Assembly (NCBI GenBank): GCA_002794735.1
Contig: NBAZ01000041.1
Coordinates: 1 to 64,000 of the forward strand
Origin: Pyrrhoderma lamaoense
Taxonomy: Eukaryota > Basidiomycota > Agaricomycetes > Hymenochaetales > Hymenochaetaceae
Direction: 5' to 3'
DNA length: 64,000 bases
Part shown: positions 47,472 through 59,402 of the stretch, one piece after another
How the letters are laid out: each line of letters starts with the position of its first letter
How positions within the stretch are numbered: the first letter of the stretch is position 1
The notes under the pieces: model-generated
The model's input: the letters and a program-made list of their open reading frames with translations, nothing else
What the model was told of the DNA's origin: nothing
Databases searched by the model: none
Program-made: the position numbers and the translations under genes

Positions 47472-50004
47472 CTTCATCCAACCCAGACAGCGATTCACCT
47501 GTGAAGGGACGACTTTCATCTGCAAGCGAGTATCGCTCAGGATTCGCAGATGCTCAGAGAAACGCTATTTTACAAGACTTGGGACAGACTGTTCCAAGGG
47601 GATCGCTGGAATACTTCCAATCGATCATGCCTCCTCTCCGACACGAGTTCGATGTTGATCTTATCGTGGAGTCTCTCATTGACAGTGGGGATCTTGTGGA
47701 GAGTCGGGGAGGACTGTATGTATGGAGGGAATTCCGTCACATTAAGAAAGCTCGTGAAGATACGATGTACAATCAGCCATTGAAGAATATTTTTGAGGCT
47801 ATTATCGATGCTGCTAAGAAAACGAGTTCGACTAGTGCGAAGCCAACTGTTTGTCTTATCAATGATGGTAACAAGATACCCTGGTCTATGAGGCAAGGAT
47901 CAACTAGGCCGGATGGATACCTGGTCCTAGAAGACTCGGAAGAATCGATGGAGGACAAACTACTCTGGTATAACATAGCTGTTGCATTTGAATTCAAGAC
48001 AAGCACTGGACCTGAACATATATTCAAGGTATGAAGGCATAAGCAATTTCTGCTATTCATCATATTTATCCTTCACATAGAATATCCAGCAGACGATTCA
48101 TAGCATGCAACATATTCTGGCAGTTGACCCATGTCGACGTCATACATACGGGATCAATATCGAAGGCACTGCTTTGAGGATATGGTCTGCTTCGCGGGCA
48201 ATGCTTATAGCTTGCGAAACTTTTGATCTTCGGACTGTGAGTAGTTATATTCATCTCAGAAGCTCTTATCCCTTCCTGACAAGCACATTATAAGCAATAC
48301 AAAGAGCTTATACGCTTGTTCCTTTCAATGGCATTCGCTAGTAAAGAGGAGCTAGGATGGGATATGACAACGAAGGCAAAGTTCGAGAATGGTAATCGAT
48401 TGTATGATATCGAAATCAGTGGGGAGCATTACTATACGAGCGAGAATGAAATGATTTCGGGGGACAAGGCAGATGGTCTTGTGAGCTCTGGAACCAGGGT
48501 ATGGCGTGCTCGGAAGGGCTCGAGGGAGCATGGGGATGAGGTTGTTATCAAGGATTACTGGCATGGTGAAGAGAGGGATACAGAGGATGCGATCTACGAG
48601 ATGATTCTTGAGGACATCAGTGATACAGAGAAGAGGGAATACTTTAGGACGCACACGCTTAGTCCAATAGCATCTGAGAGAGTGCAAGCTTGTGGTACTG
48701 ATGATCACACGAAGGATACGATTCTCCGTGGTCAATCTCCTGACCTATCAATGCCATTCCAGTTTCCTGTGCCACCCAGTCATGGATCCTTCAAAAGCAC
48801 GGTGACGAGTATTCCTGGGATGGAGTCCGCTGTGAATATGCAGTACCGTAAATTTATGGATGCGCTTAAGAGAAACAAGAGGGTAAAATATTACCATCGT
48901 TTCCACCATAGGATTGTTTATGGAGAGGTTGCAATTCCTTACTATAAGCTAAGGAATACTAGTGATATGTATACTGTTCTGATTGATGTATTGAAGAGTG
49001 AGTGATATATTTGGATATTTGATGAATCTCCCATAACTAATGTCTCTCTGACTAGCCTTATTGTACATGCACGAAGCTGGATGGGTGCATAGGGACATCA
49101 GTGTTGGAAACCTGTATCTTTACAAGGATCCTGTGACTAAGGAGACACGGGGTCTGATTGGGGACTTCGAGTATGCGAAGAGGGTTGGATGGGGAGGAAT
49201 GCACGATATACGGACTGTAGGTAGTTTTATTGGATTCTAGGTGCTGTTACTGATTGCATGTCGAAATAGGGAACGCCTAATTTCATGGCAATCGAAGTTG
49301 CGAAACAAGGTTATAGCTTCAGGCCTATGCGGCAGCGTAACTTGAGAAAGCACCTTGAATTACGTCGTATACGTAGCAACGACAGTGGTAACATACAGCT
49401 ACCAAGGTCCACTCAAGCTGAAGAAAACTCAGATGATTCCAAGTGTGATTTCTATCATAATCATCTACATGATCTGGAATCCTTGTGGTGGATCTTTGTA
49501 TGGTCCGCTTTCGTGTATGAGAAAGCACCCGCAATGGATGATGATGAATCCATTGAACTGGCGGCTGAGCAGATGCAATATTATAATCTACTATTTCCTA
49601 GTGCCATTTCCTCAGAAGAGCGGGTTTCGTTTTTGGCATTCGAAGATACGTTCTTCAAGTACATCTCTTATATTCCTCCCTCCTTCCATGTACAGAAGGA
49701 AATGATCGATATCTTCCGTTACGTACTAGTCAAGGCGTACCAAAAATCAGAGGAGAAGATAACGGGGCCGCTTCACTTTTCTAGCCCAGTTGTCCATGAA
49801 GATATCATGGGAGCACTGATAGATGTTAAATTTCCTGATCTCGAGGTTGTCCCCGTCTTCAATAGACAAGACATGGCGGGTGTGAAAAGAAAAGCAGATG
49901 AAGAGTTGCTATCAGAAGACCCAAAAAAGAGCAGGTAAGATCACGAAACTTTCCTCTACATAGAATCAATCTAATCTATATCTTTCTTCTAGACAGGACT
50001 GATC
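47468..50004 (+). CDS. FunK1 fungal protein kinase, second subtype, intact (copy B)
   Basis: Exons 47468-48028, 48081-48236, 48307-48997, 49056-49216, 49270-49934 and 49995-50004 give 747 residues, in frame throughout. Order: GSLEYFQSIMPPLRHEFD, AVDPCRRHTYGINIEG, VVIKDYWHGEE (ATP-binding Lys), AGWVHRDISVGNLYLY (catalytic loop), GLIGDFEYAKRVG (a regular DFE metal motif), GTPNFMAIEVAKQGY and HDLESLWWIFVWSAF, the FunK1 signature, then a basic tail. Exons 2 and 5 have exactly the same lengths as in copy A (156 and 665 nt), so the two are duplicates. It is the only FunK1 gene in the window that needs no repair within its kinase domain. The real start may be at 47160. Substrate unknown. Confidence 0.88.
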
Positions 50005-50118
50005 TCCAAGATGTTCTACCAGCTCACTCTGGTTTTCCCAACCGTTCCAATGATCGACTGTATCTCTTTCTAATTTGCCGTCTACATCTACACTTTTATA
50101 CCATCGGAGTTAGTTACA

Positions 50119-50207
50119 CGCATTTGTATTACTATTCGCATTGTTACTCGCATTGTTTTTCGTATTGTTCTTTCGCATTTTCTTCGCATTGTCGTCCCGC
50201 ATTTGTA
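50119..50207. repeat. imperfect 11-13 bp tandem repeat downstream of FunK1 copy B
   Basis: Seven units beginning CGCATT or CGTATT follow one another, with a T-rich filler between them (for example CGCATTGTTACT then CGCATTGTTTTT). It lies about 115 bp after the stop codon, so it is probably within the 3'UTR. Confidence 0.75.
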
Positions 50208-50616
50208 TATTCTTCCGTCCAGTTATCCATTATTTTTCTGTATCTTTGCATTTTGATACCTTGCTAGTCTGTAGTTATAGATCAACTTAGTTTAGAAGCA
50301 AATCTATTTTATTAGAAGAGTGCGACACGTATCTTTATGGAATCTGCCTGAGTGGAAGCGAATGAAGGATTTATACCTATATACTAAATATAAGTTCTTC
50401 AAATCATCATTTATTCATCGACGTTCTCAGCGCTACCTCTATGTTACAGTTTTCTAGAAATTTTACGTCAATACTCAACAATTATGTATATTTCTTATCC
50501 ATTATAACTAGAGGTTATGTTGTAACTGATGTTGCCGCTATTTGACCAGATATAGAAGGTGTTCTACTGCTACTGTCCTCCATCGCGTGATTACTGGTAT
50601 ACTTTAATCAGTAAAG
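50208..50616. other. intergenic upstream of the phosphatase gene
   Basis: AT-rich. No gene and no clear promoter motif seen. Confidence 0.4.
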
Positions 50617-51977
50617 ATGGTTGCCAGGACTTACGAAGTCAGTTCAACTCCTGCCCCCTTATACTCATTAAAACCAATTTTTTATTCGTCAGGTGTTGCC
50701 CGGTTTCTTCCAACAAGATGAAGGTTTTGATGGTCTATGCGCGGTAAATACTTCTGTTGCTTATTTCTGGGCTCGTACGACAGAAGGCTATATCTCCCTC
50801 TTTTGTAGGTACTACCTCGATTTGGACTTAAGGATACGTCTAACGATAGATGGGAGAAGCTTTTAAGTGAGGTTAAAAAATTGAATGAAGCCGCACCTCA
50901 AGGTGTAAGTTACAAGATTATTATTGTTGGTAGACATGGTCAAGGATATCGTAAGTCTTAGTACGTCCGACAAACGTGGTCGCTCATCAATTTTGCAATC
51001 CTAGACAATGTTGCAGAAACTAAGTATGGATCACAGGTATGTGCCGGTCAGCGATACATGTCTCAATTTTCGGAACTGATTATAATCGCAGCTCTGGAAC
51101 GAGTATGTCTTTAAACATCGTGATATGTATCATTGCATAACACACATATCCTCTGTAGTTACTGGGCTAGGCTTGAAGGAGATGGAGAGATTATCTGGGG
51201 CCGTAAGTTTTTCCGTGTTTACAATCATGCTTTCGAGTCTCATAAGAAATTTATTGAACAGCTGACCCCCTCCTTACACCTCTCGGAGAAGCCCAGGCTC
51301 TTGATGCACATGAGATGTGGAAGGAGGAGCGCTCTAATGGAATGCCACTACCAGATGCGATATATTGTAGTCCTCTCACTCGCGCTCTCAAGACCTGCGA
51401 GATTACATTCTCTGATGTGGTCGACTTTAAAGAACGACGGCCGCTCATTCTTGAGGTAAACATAGTATATCTCTCCATATCTCTTTCTCTAAAACTGATT
51501 CATACCGATAGAACCTCAGGGAAATATATGGACTTAACACATGTGACAAGCGTAAGACTTTGTCATACATCAAATCGACTTTCCCAGAATTTGCTGTAGA
51601 GGAGGGGTTCAGTGAAAACGACCCATGGTTCGATCCTGAGGTACGCGAAGAGGAGGAACATCTTGCGGGAAGAAGCAAGAAAGCGTTGGACTACATATTT
51701 GAGCATGAAGATGGAATACGTAAGCTATAACTGACTTTCTACATGTGAGTGTCAATACAATTAACCCAATAATCTATCACCTGCAAACCAGTTATATCCG
51801 TGACCGCTCATGGCGGTATCGTCCGTGGACTTCAGAAAGCCACACACCACGTGCAAGTTATTTTACAAACAGGAGGTAAAAGACATAACATATAACCTGG
51901 CTAAGATTAGGTTTGCTCATTCTATACGGCGATTAGGTGTTCTTCCAATGGTAGTCAAAAGTATTCTGACTAATTGA
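50617..51977 (+). CDS. histidine phosphatase superfamily (phosphoglycerate mutase-like)
   Basis: Exon 1 is only 21 nt (50617-50637, MVARTYE); a GTCAGT donor and TCAG acceptor join it to VLPGFFQQDEGFDGLCA. Then IIIVGRHGQGY (catalytic His in RHG), NVAETKYGSQ, an 11-nt exon (51092-51102, LWN), YWARLEGDGEIIWG, LLTPLGEAQALDAHEMW, YCSPLTRALKTCE (the second phosphate-binding Arg), FDPEVREEEEHLAG and VTAHGGIVRGLQKA (second catalytic His), ending at TGA 51975-51977. The fold removes phosphate from small phosphorylated compounds; yeast Pmu1 and its relatives share this N-terminal PGFF pattern. Eight or more introns are needed and all joins keep frame. No signal peptide. Gene looks intact. Confidence 0.9.
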
Positions 51978-52649
51978 CATTATGGTACTACTGAAACATA
52001 GACTCGAAAATTTAGAATTTCACAGCTTTCCTATACATGTTCAGAAAATTACTTCGGTGATACGATCAACCGATAAATACAAGAGTGTTATTACTTTTTA
52101 TCGATAATCTTCAGTAGCGAAGAATAACATAATGAAGAGATTTGAACTCAGCGCTACGTTTCTAAAATCTTCTAATTCTGATCTCATCCATATCATTTGA
52201 AACAGTTCTTGGTTACAAAAATCAAATCCAAGTGATGGAGTAATGAACTCACAGAATTCGAATCTGCTGACACCGTTTTGGCTATAATTATGACTAGATG
52301 AAAGGGCTTGAAGAGCCTTTTTCGCGGGTTGTTAATCGTAGATCGTTTCAGTGAGCTATTGGGCGGTAGACAAAAGTTGAGCTATAGCCCGAAAGTATGT
52401 TTCAGAACTATTTGGCATCGAATTTTGATTCACCGAGAAAACCGGTGAGGCGATGTTAGCGATACTGGCGCGTTCCAGTACCCAACCGTAGAACTCCGCC
52501 AAGCCATTTGAGATCTCAGTCCATCAAGCCATGTTAGCACTTCAAATTGAGCTTAAATACCCGTGAGTTGTATGTGATCAGTCTATACCGTCTTCTTCAA
52601 TTTGTTTTCTTTCGCCTCTTTTCCATCTCTACGAGCTATACACTCATTC
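51978..52649. other. intergenic
   Basis: No gene seen. It holds the promoter side of the cupredoxin gene. An AAATACCCG-like stretch and pyrimidine-rich leader (52560-52640) precede the ATG. Confidence 0.4.
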
Positions 52650-54183
52650 ATGGCTTTTGTTGCTCAACGCCTCTTATGGGTAGCGTCACTGCTTACTCTT
52701 ATAGCTGGAAAGACCCATTATGTGTCTGTTGGAGGTCTCAAACCAGACGGTTCTCCAAACCTTGCATACAATCCCAGCAATATCAAGGCCGATATTGGCG
52801 ACAAGATTCTCTTTACATTGTAAGGACCTTTATTATTATGAGTAATTATACTACTTATTCTGTGTCTAGTAATGTCAAGAATCATACAGTGACCCAGTCT
52901 TCCTTTGACAAGCCATGCTCAAAGCTTACCAACAACTATGGGCAACTTGTCGGATTCGACTCTGGATTGTAAGTTTGTACCCATAAATCAGAAATACTAC
53001 TGATTAACTTAATATATGACGTAGTATGTTCGTGTCTAGTGCTAGTAGCTATCTTCCGACGTTTGAGGTGACGGTCAACGACACAAACCCAATTTGGGCA
53101 TACTGCCAACAGATAAACCCGCCGAACCCGACCCATTGCCAGTCGGGCATGGTATTCGCAGCTAATGCCCCAGATTATGGAAATACATTCGATGCATTCT
53201 TAGCTAAGGCCGAAGCTTCAAAAGAACAAGATGGATCTTCAAGTCAGATATATTCTTCCACGAAGAGTTCTTACTGGGAATCAGAGGAAACTACAACCAC
53301 AACTGTAACAGTTACAGAAACAGAAACAGAACTGGTTACTGTTAGTTCAGCTTACTCATCTGCATACTGGCCCGGTTCCCCTGTATCTACATATAACCCA
53401 AGTCCAGCGACACACACGATTATCGTTGGTGGCGACGCAGGTTTCCAGTATACACCAGAAAATATCACAGCTAATGTCGGAGACAAGGTCTACTTCGAGT
53501 TCCACCAGAAGAACCATACTGTCACTCAATCCTCGTTCTCAGACCCCTGTAGAAAGTTATCTGATACTACGTATCCACCTGTATATAGCTTCGACTCAGG
53601 TTTTATGCCCGTAGCGGCGGATGCAACGTACTTCCCTAACTTCACCATAACGGTGAACGACACAAATCCCATATGGGGATATTGTAGGCAGCAAGCTGCT
53701 AATTTCAGTCACTGTGGTGTTGGAATGGTATTTGCGATCAATGCGAACCCATATTCAGATAAGTCATTCGCGGCATTTCAGGAGATTGCTGTGACGAAGA
53801 ATGGGACAGGGTTTGTAAACCCTTTCGGGAACTTAACTGCTCCTCCTGCTAGCAGTACTCCTGGATATGGCAAGAGCACAGTGGCAAATCTTGCTGCCGT
53901 AAATGGAGGCTCTGATGATAGCTCGGATGCTAAGATATCAAGTCTTGTCGGTACATATATTCCTGCTGTCCTTGGTTTACTCGGTGGAATTATTGTGATG
54001 TTGGTCGCCCTTACAGCGATTAGTCTTAATCTGCTGAGACGGTCCAAGAGAAGTGTAGGAGGAAGTGGGGTGGGTCACTTTATGTCGGACCCTCGATATC
54101 AGACGGTTCCATTGACCATACCTACATTTGCTAAAGAAGGGGCACATGAATATGAAGAGCCACGATACAGTGACAGAGACTAA
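52650..54183 (+). CDS. cell-surface protein with two cupredoxin domains
   Basis: ATG at 52650 (MAFVAQRLLWVASLLTLIAG) is a signal peptide. Exons 52650-52819, 52870-52968 and 53025-54183. Domain 1 has NHTVTQSSFDKPC, NPIWAYCQQ and THCQSGMVF; domain 2 has NHTVTQSSFSDPC, NPIWGYCRQQ and SHCGVGMVF. Each thus keeps the His, Cys, His and Met positions expected of a type 1 copper site. A Ser/Thr-rich linker (TTTTVTVTETETE) joins them. The C-terminus has a membrane helix (YIPAVLGLLGGIIVMLVALT), a basic stop and a short cytosolic tail ending EYEEPRYSDRD. It is probably an extracellular, glycosylated, membrane-anchored copper protein. Its partner is unknown; a GPI anchor is unlikely because of the tail. 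Confidence 0.9.
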
Positions 54184-54376
54184 TTTACTTTTCGATGCAT
54201 CTTTCTTTCTCCCAGGCTTTACTCTTAGCTTTTGTACTTTCAGATCTTTCTCTTTTATTCTTGTGCTTCGATCTTTGCTATCTATGGACTTACGAACAAT
54301 AAAAAGGACAATGTTCTGACTTGATTAATAAACTAATGACGTTCTCATGGATGCTGTTAATAATAAAATTTCATCT

Positions 54377-54457
54377 GGTGAGATGGCCGAGCGGTCTAAG
54401 GCGTTAGACTAAGGATCTAATCTCTTCGGGGCGTGGGTTCGAATCCCACTCTCATCA
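54377..54457 (+). tRNA. tRNA-Leu (AAG)
   Basis: An 81-nt cloverleaf: acceptor stem GGTGAGA pairs with TCTCATC, D arm with GGCCGAGCGGTCTAAGGC, anticodon stem TTAGA/TCTAA with loop CTAAGGA (anticodon AAG, codon CUU), a long variable arm, and T arm GTGGG-TTCGAAT-CCCAC. The long variable arm is usual for leucine tRNA. No intron. A T6 run follows the discriminator by a few bases, fitting a Pol III terminator. Confidence 0.96.
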
Positions 54458-54916
54458 TTTTTTCCCTCTAAGTGTATACACAAAAAAATATATCCCTTTC
54501 CGTAAGCAAGAAATTTTTTCTGAGTAGCTCCTGTATGATTTTCCCACGATTTATGAAGGTATTTATACTTTAAAGTTTTTGCAAAGAAATTCTAATACGT
54601 ACATATACATAGAACACAAAATATCTCACCTTTTAAGGGTAGAAGGATGCAATAAGATGTGAAAGCTCCTAAACAACAAGACTGTGAACTCATAAACTTA
54701 GGAAACATATGTTTTTATATAAGTATCGTGTAAACCGTCTGTATTCGTACTGGATTTTCCCTTAGGACAGTCTACTACCCAACGGAATTTTTCGTGTATG
54801 TATATTATTATATATTCCAATCTCTTGTGTTCCCTAGGTATACGTGATGTATCGATACAGTAAAAGTCCAAATTAATGGTTGAACGGTGCTACAATACTC
54901 GTAATTCAAATCAGCT
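54458..54916. other. intergenic
   Basis: Spacer between the tRNA and the end of the next gene, opening with the Pol III terminator. Nothing else seen. Confidence 0.45.
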
Positions 54917-56421
54917 CTAAAGGCTAGAGCTTGAGGGTTCGCTGGCACTGGAACTTGCAGTTGTCGCAGTGTTTGATATTGTAGAGTTGGATGTAGTAGA
55001 GTTAGATGTGGTAGAGTTGGATGTGGCGGCGTCACTACTAGTTACATTCCCACCGCTGATACTTGGTGTTTGTGTATCTGAGCAAGTTGCGTTTTGCTGA
55101 ACTGGAATCGGGTTACACCCTGGTAAGGCACTGATAGGTGATTCTTTTCCAACTTCTTCATCTACTGTGGATGCTCTTGTACAGCTTCCTGCCTTTTCAT
55201 TATCAATACTACCTTGGAATGGGGCGCAACCTATATGATACTTTAATCAACGGCCTGGCTAGGAGGAATACAATGAAACAAGGTTTTTACCATCAACTCC
55301 GAAATCAGTACCGGTGCATTGCTTAACCGCTTCTGCCAGGACATCCTGCTTCCATCCATTCACAAAGTCTGCATGAAACCCGTAGCCTATATCGTCACCA
55401 AAGGAGAATACTGAATTAACCAAAGAGATAAATTGCAAAGTTAGATATATAAAAGCAAAGTATACTATGAATGCGAAATCATACCCCAGTTTTTCTGTCC
55501 CTCCCTGAATTCGAAATTCTGAACATTAAAAATCCATTCATGGAAGAGGTCATGACCTTGATTCGATAAATATCGGAGTAAGGTGAATCAGCCTATGATG
55601 TAGATATAACGATAACATACTTTTTGAGGATGTGAACTTGGACAATTTCCGGAGTCAACATAATCCCCTTCAGGATATGCCATGTGGCTCTTGTGATCAT
55701 CCGAGTCAAGATTGATAGTGTCCCAGCATGAAGGAAATGTCACTTGAGCACGGAGGCCAGCAGGGCACTGGGTTGTCGGCAGTTTATCTGTCTGAGGGGA
55801 ATTAGCGTTATCGAGGCAAACAAACGAGATGGCTTTATCTGGCTCAGTATTGTAAGGGTTCCCAGCAACCATTCGCAGTCCTGCTGGGAATGGATTTAAA
55901 TCACCATTTGCCCCTTCTCTGTTAAGATCTAATTTATTGGATAGAGATATATCATTCAGTAAGAATAGAGTCATAGATGCTACTTTTATAAGTTAGTATG
56001 ACTTGAACTTACAATACGTATTTACTGCCTGAATTGGAATCAATGTTAAACTTTCATTCTCCGACCTATAATAGAGTTGTGGTGCCCAGTAGCTACTCAT
56101 ATCTGCTTGGACCGGAGCTGTTGTACATTCACTCGCAAGTAGAGTCTCATTGTCAACTGTTGGACCGAAGTTCTTTGCTCCAACGATAGTGTGCACATGA
56201 GAAGACACAACTCCCGGTTGAACTATTGGGTCCAATCTATCGGTACTAAGTGACTTATGTCTTACAATCCAGAAGGCCCTGGCTTGTCCTACATATGATG
56301 ATATTGAGCCGAGAAGAAGCAGGTTGTATAAGCAGCTTGTGAGACTCAAGAATCCGGAAGAACGGCAACATCGGAGAAACGGGCCCATCTTTGCTAGGAA
56401 CCTTCCGCTACGATGCAGCAT
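54917..56421 (-). CDS. DUF1996 secreted protein
   Basis: ATG at 56421 (MLHRSGRFLAKMG) or 56388 (MGPFLRCC); the latter gives a better signal peptide with a core SCLYNLLLLGSISSYVG. Domain blocks in order: DRLDPIVQPGVVSSHVHTIV, CTTAPVQADMSSYWAPQLYY, FPAGLRMVAGNP, AISFVCLDN, CPAGLRAQVTFPSCWDTINL, SDDHKSHMAYP, then FEFREGQKNW and GYGFHADFVNGW. These are hallmarks of DUF1996, a fungal secreted domain of unknown function. The C-terminus is Ser/Thr-rich, with a SNSTT repeat (15-bp tandem, ~54981-55026) and no anchor. Four or more introns; stop TAG 54917-54919. Gene looks intact. Confidence 0.9.
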
Positions 56422-57007
56422 TATAACCGAAGTATGTGCATAATAGAAAGGAAGCAAACTTGCATGTTTTTAAATCATAATTGCAATACAGCATCCATTC
56501 AAGTATATATTGCTATAAATTTGACATTTTTAGTGCTGAAACATGTCCCAGCTTGAAAGGTATGATTTGCATATTCATATGTACTCGTATGCCTATCACC
56601 CAACTATGAGTGATATGTAGTTTCGAAGTAAGCTTAATGAAGAAAGGAGTGAGAGAAGAAAGCGCTAAGTAGCTCTCTCAAATGTATAAGCATACAACTG
56701 GTCTATAGTTATAGCTTTCTAAAGCGAGAGTTGCGGTTGTTCATTGATAAGTAGAGCATGATTTTGATTAGGAGCAAAGCAGAACTAAAAAGATCAACTT
56801 TTCTAAACTCCGTGTGAACACGATTAAATTGTAAATTGAATTTATATAAGTGGCTTATATTTGAGTAGTAGCCACAAGGACTAGATTATTACACAAGCGA
56901 GATAGTTACGAAGAGAATCTTTGCTAGGAGAAATATATTGTTACTAGGGAACTGAAGGCATAATGATCTTGTAAAGGGAACTTATGAAGGGGATGAATTT
57001 CATACGC
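56422..57007. other. intergenic
   Basis: AT-rich, no supported gene. It probably includes the promoter of the DUF1996 gene and the 3'UTR of the dehydrogenase. Confidence 0.45.
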
Positions 57008-58397
57008 TTAGATAAGATAATTGTGTACAATCTCCTGAACTCGATGATCTTCTTTTTCCAGTATCTCCAACGTTTCTTTCTATCGTAAAGGAAGTTAAAC
57101 ATCCAAGTGTGTGTGTAGATAGGAACAACATACCCATAGCTGTTCTTGAATCTGGCCTCCTTCATCACTAATGACATAATCACTTTCTTCTGCAATCACA
57201 CAGTGTGAGAAGAATTTCCCATTGAAAATTTTTTGACCCTCTTTCTCGAACTGTTCACTATACTGCTCACGTTTCTGCCGAGATTCGGGAAGAGCTTTAT
57301 TTAGTTCTTTAGTTAGGGCGGCGTGCACTAATTTCCTCCCTCCTTCTTCAGTGCTACGAGCTAGGAGATAACTGATGCGGACAAGTAAAGCTGGAGCCTC
57401 ACTGTTTAGTGAGGAACGACAATAACTAGGATTAACGGCATTAACCACAAGTGGATTTGAAGCGGGGATTCGTTTACTGAGAGCACGCATGAAGAAAATA
57501 TTGAGTACTTGTAAGCAAAATTCATATCAGCTGGGATAAAATACGCAATGAAAGCAATACGATCACCAACGTTTTGAAACAGAGTAACGGCGGAACATGA
57601 CACTTCTTGAAATCAGACATAATGTTAGATAATCTTCAAATGCTTCTGGTACCATTCTTACCTGCTCTTACAGTATTCTTCATCATTTAGTTTCTCCAAG
57701 ATCCTAGGAGAGGAAACTTCGTTTGGATATAACTTTGTAAAATAGTGGACGTCGCTGGCCACGATTGTCAATCGAGGAAAGGGAGCAGATACAGTTGCCT
57801 TGCAAGATGAGGGATCATGAGTAAAGCTAGTAAAGCTGTACCCAGATGGTTTGTCTGAATTCTTTGCTATTATTAGCCAGTCAGTTTATCATAATGAAGA
57901 TCGAATAAGTACGTTGATTCCCATCCGTGTTTGGATTTAGTATATTTAGATGTTGCAATACCGGAGTTCTCAATAAGAAGGTCAAGAGAACCTCCCCCTT
58001 CCTTCTCAAATCTCGATGCGAAAGCACTAATTGATTCAAAATCCATCAAATCGATCATCCAAATTTCCCCGGAATCGTAGGTTGTTGATTCATGTATTGC
58101 TAAAAAAATAATCATATAATGGATGTGGTTAATGGATTAAAACTATGGCTGAGAATATATCACTTTACCTCTTAATGCTTGTATACCCTTCGCTTCACTA
58201 CGACAAGCCAGTATCAATCTACCTGCCTTGGGTCCTTGTCCCATCATACTTGCAATGTGCCGAGCACATTCAAATCCGAGACCAGTATTCGCTCCAACAA
58301 TTATCACTGTCTTCCCAGACAGATCAGTAGACATAGACTCGATTGGAGGTATCGTCGAGAATTGTTCTTGATAAAATGTTGACAACGTGTACTTCAT
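57008..58397 (-). CDS. short-chain dehydrogenase/reductase
   Basis: ATG at 58397 (MKYTLSTFYQEQFSTIPP). NAD(P)-binding motif TVIIVGANTGLGFECA (TGxxxGxG class), then LILACRSEAKGIQALR, the DLMDFESI acidic strand, LDLLIENSGIATSKYT (a variant of the NNAG motif), TNHLGTALLALLMIPHLARQ, LTIVASDVHYF (candidate catalytic Ser), and YSVSKLLNIFFMRALSKRIP with the catalytic Tyr and Lys. A late exon reads ETLEILEKEDHRVQEIV before TAA 57008-57010. The layout resembles retinol dehydrogenase/WW-oxidoreductase-like enzymes that act on lipophilic alcohols or carbonyls; the substrate is unknown. Six or more introns, all joins in frame. No neighbours suggest a cluster. Confidence 0.88.
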
Positions 58398-59402
58398 TGA
58401 TGAAACTTTGACGATACTATTGCTTTGATCGATTGTTGGCAGTGTAGATAAGGTTGAAACTCATCCAATGTGAACATTTTATAAGTCTATATCAGTTTGC
58501 TTTATAAAATAACAAAGTGATTATACACAATCGGTGGCTATGATCGAGTCCGTGCCAACAATGTAGCATTTACTAATAAATACCAGTACAACTTCTGCCG
58601 CGAAAAAACGTATAGGGTCTGCCGAGCGAATGTATTTAGTCGCTATATACATTGTCTGAGTTGGTTGTAAATATGTATCATTATCACATGTTTGTTCAGT
58701 CATCAGAGTAATCAAAATTACAATGAAAATTGAAATCACTGACACTTCCGAGACGGATTTCTGTCTGTATTACGTAAAAGAACAGGGATTCTGTAGTATG
58801 TGAGTATATGTATTGGATGAGCGGACATTGTATTATCTTTCCTCATATCGTCTCAGGTAAGCGAACAATGCAGTTTGATACCGATGCGCACGACATTATT
58901 CGCTGCACATAAGCGTATCGGCAGCAGTAGACGATAATCACAGAACAGACACGCGAAACAGAGAAAGGTTTCCATCCCTTTAGTGTATCTACCTTTGCAC
59001 AACTGCAGCTCTTACAATGCTTCATATACCTCTTGTCTCTCTTCATATCCTTACTTTAGTGACAGTTGTTTTGTATTCGTTGCGAGATATGAGACGTGTC
59101 ATTGAGTAACTTGTATGTGATTATTGATTGGAATGTCTGAATACTTTTTGTGCCCACAAGCGTCAGAATATAGTGAGAATAAACAACAGGATGAATTGCA
59201 CTTTGAAACTGAATGTAACGTGTCAGTGACTGTGACGATATGCGTGTCACATCCTCGTATTCGCATGCTTCATCGACTTGGGTTCGTGACTGTCGTCCAA
59301 AAGTTGGCCTTCATCATCGTCACTGGTGCAGAGTTGTATCTGCATCAATACCTTCTTCCATATAAATCAGTACTGTGGCAACTCTGATTCTGCTAGATAA
59401 TA
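58398..59402. other. divergent intergenic region
   Basis: About 1 kb between a minus-strand dehydrogenase start and the plus-strand ArfGAP start. It probably holds both promoters. No supported gene: the open frames at 58843-59387 have no splice or family support. Confidence 0.45.
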
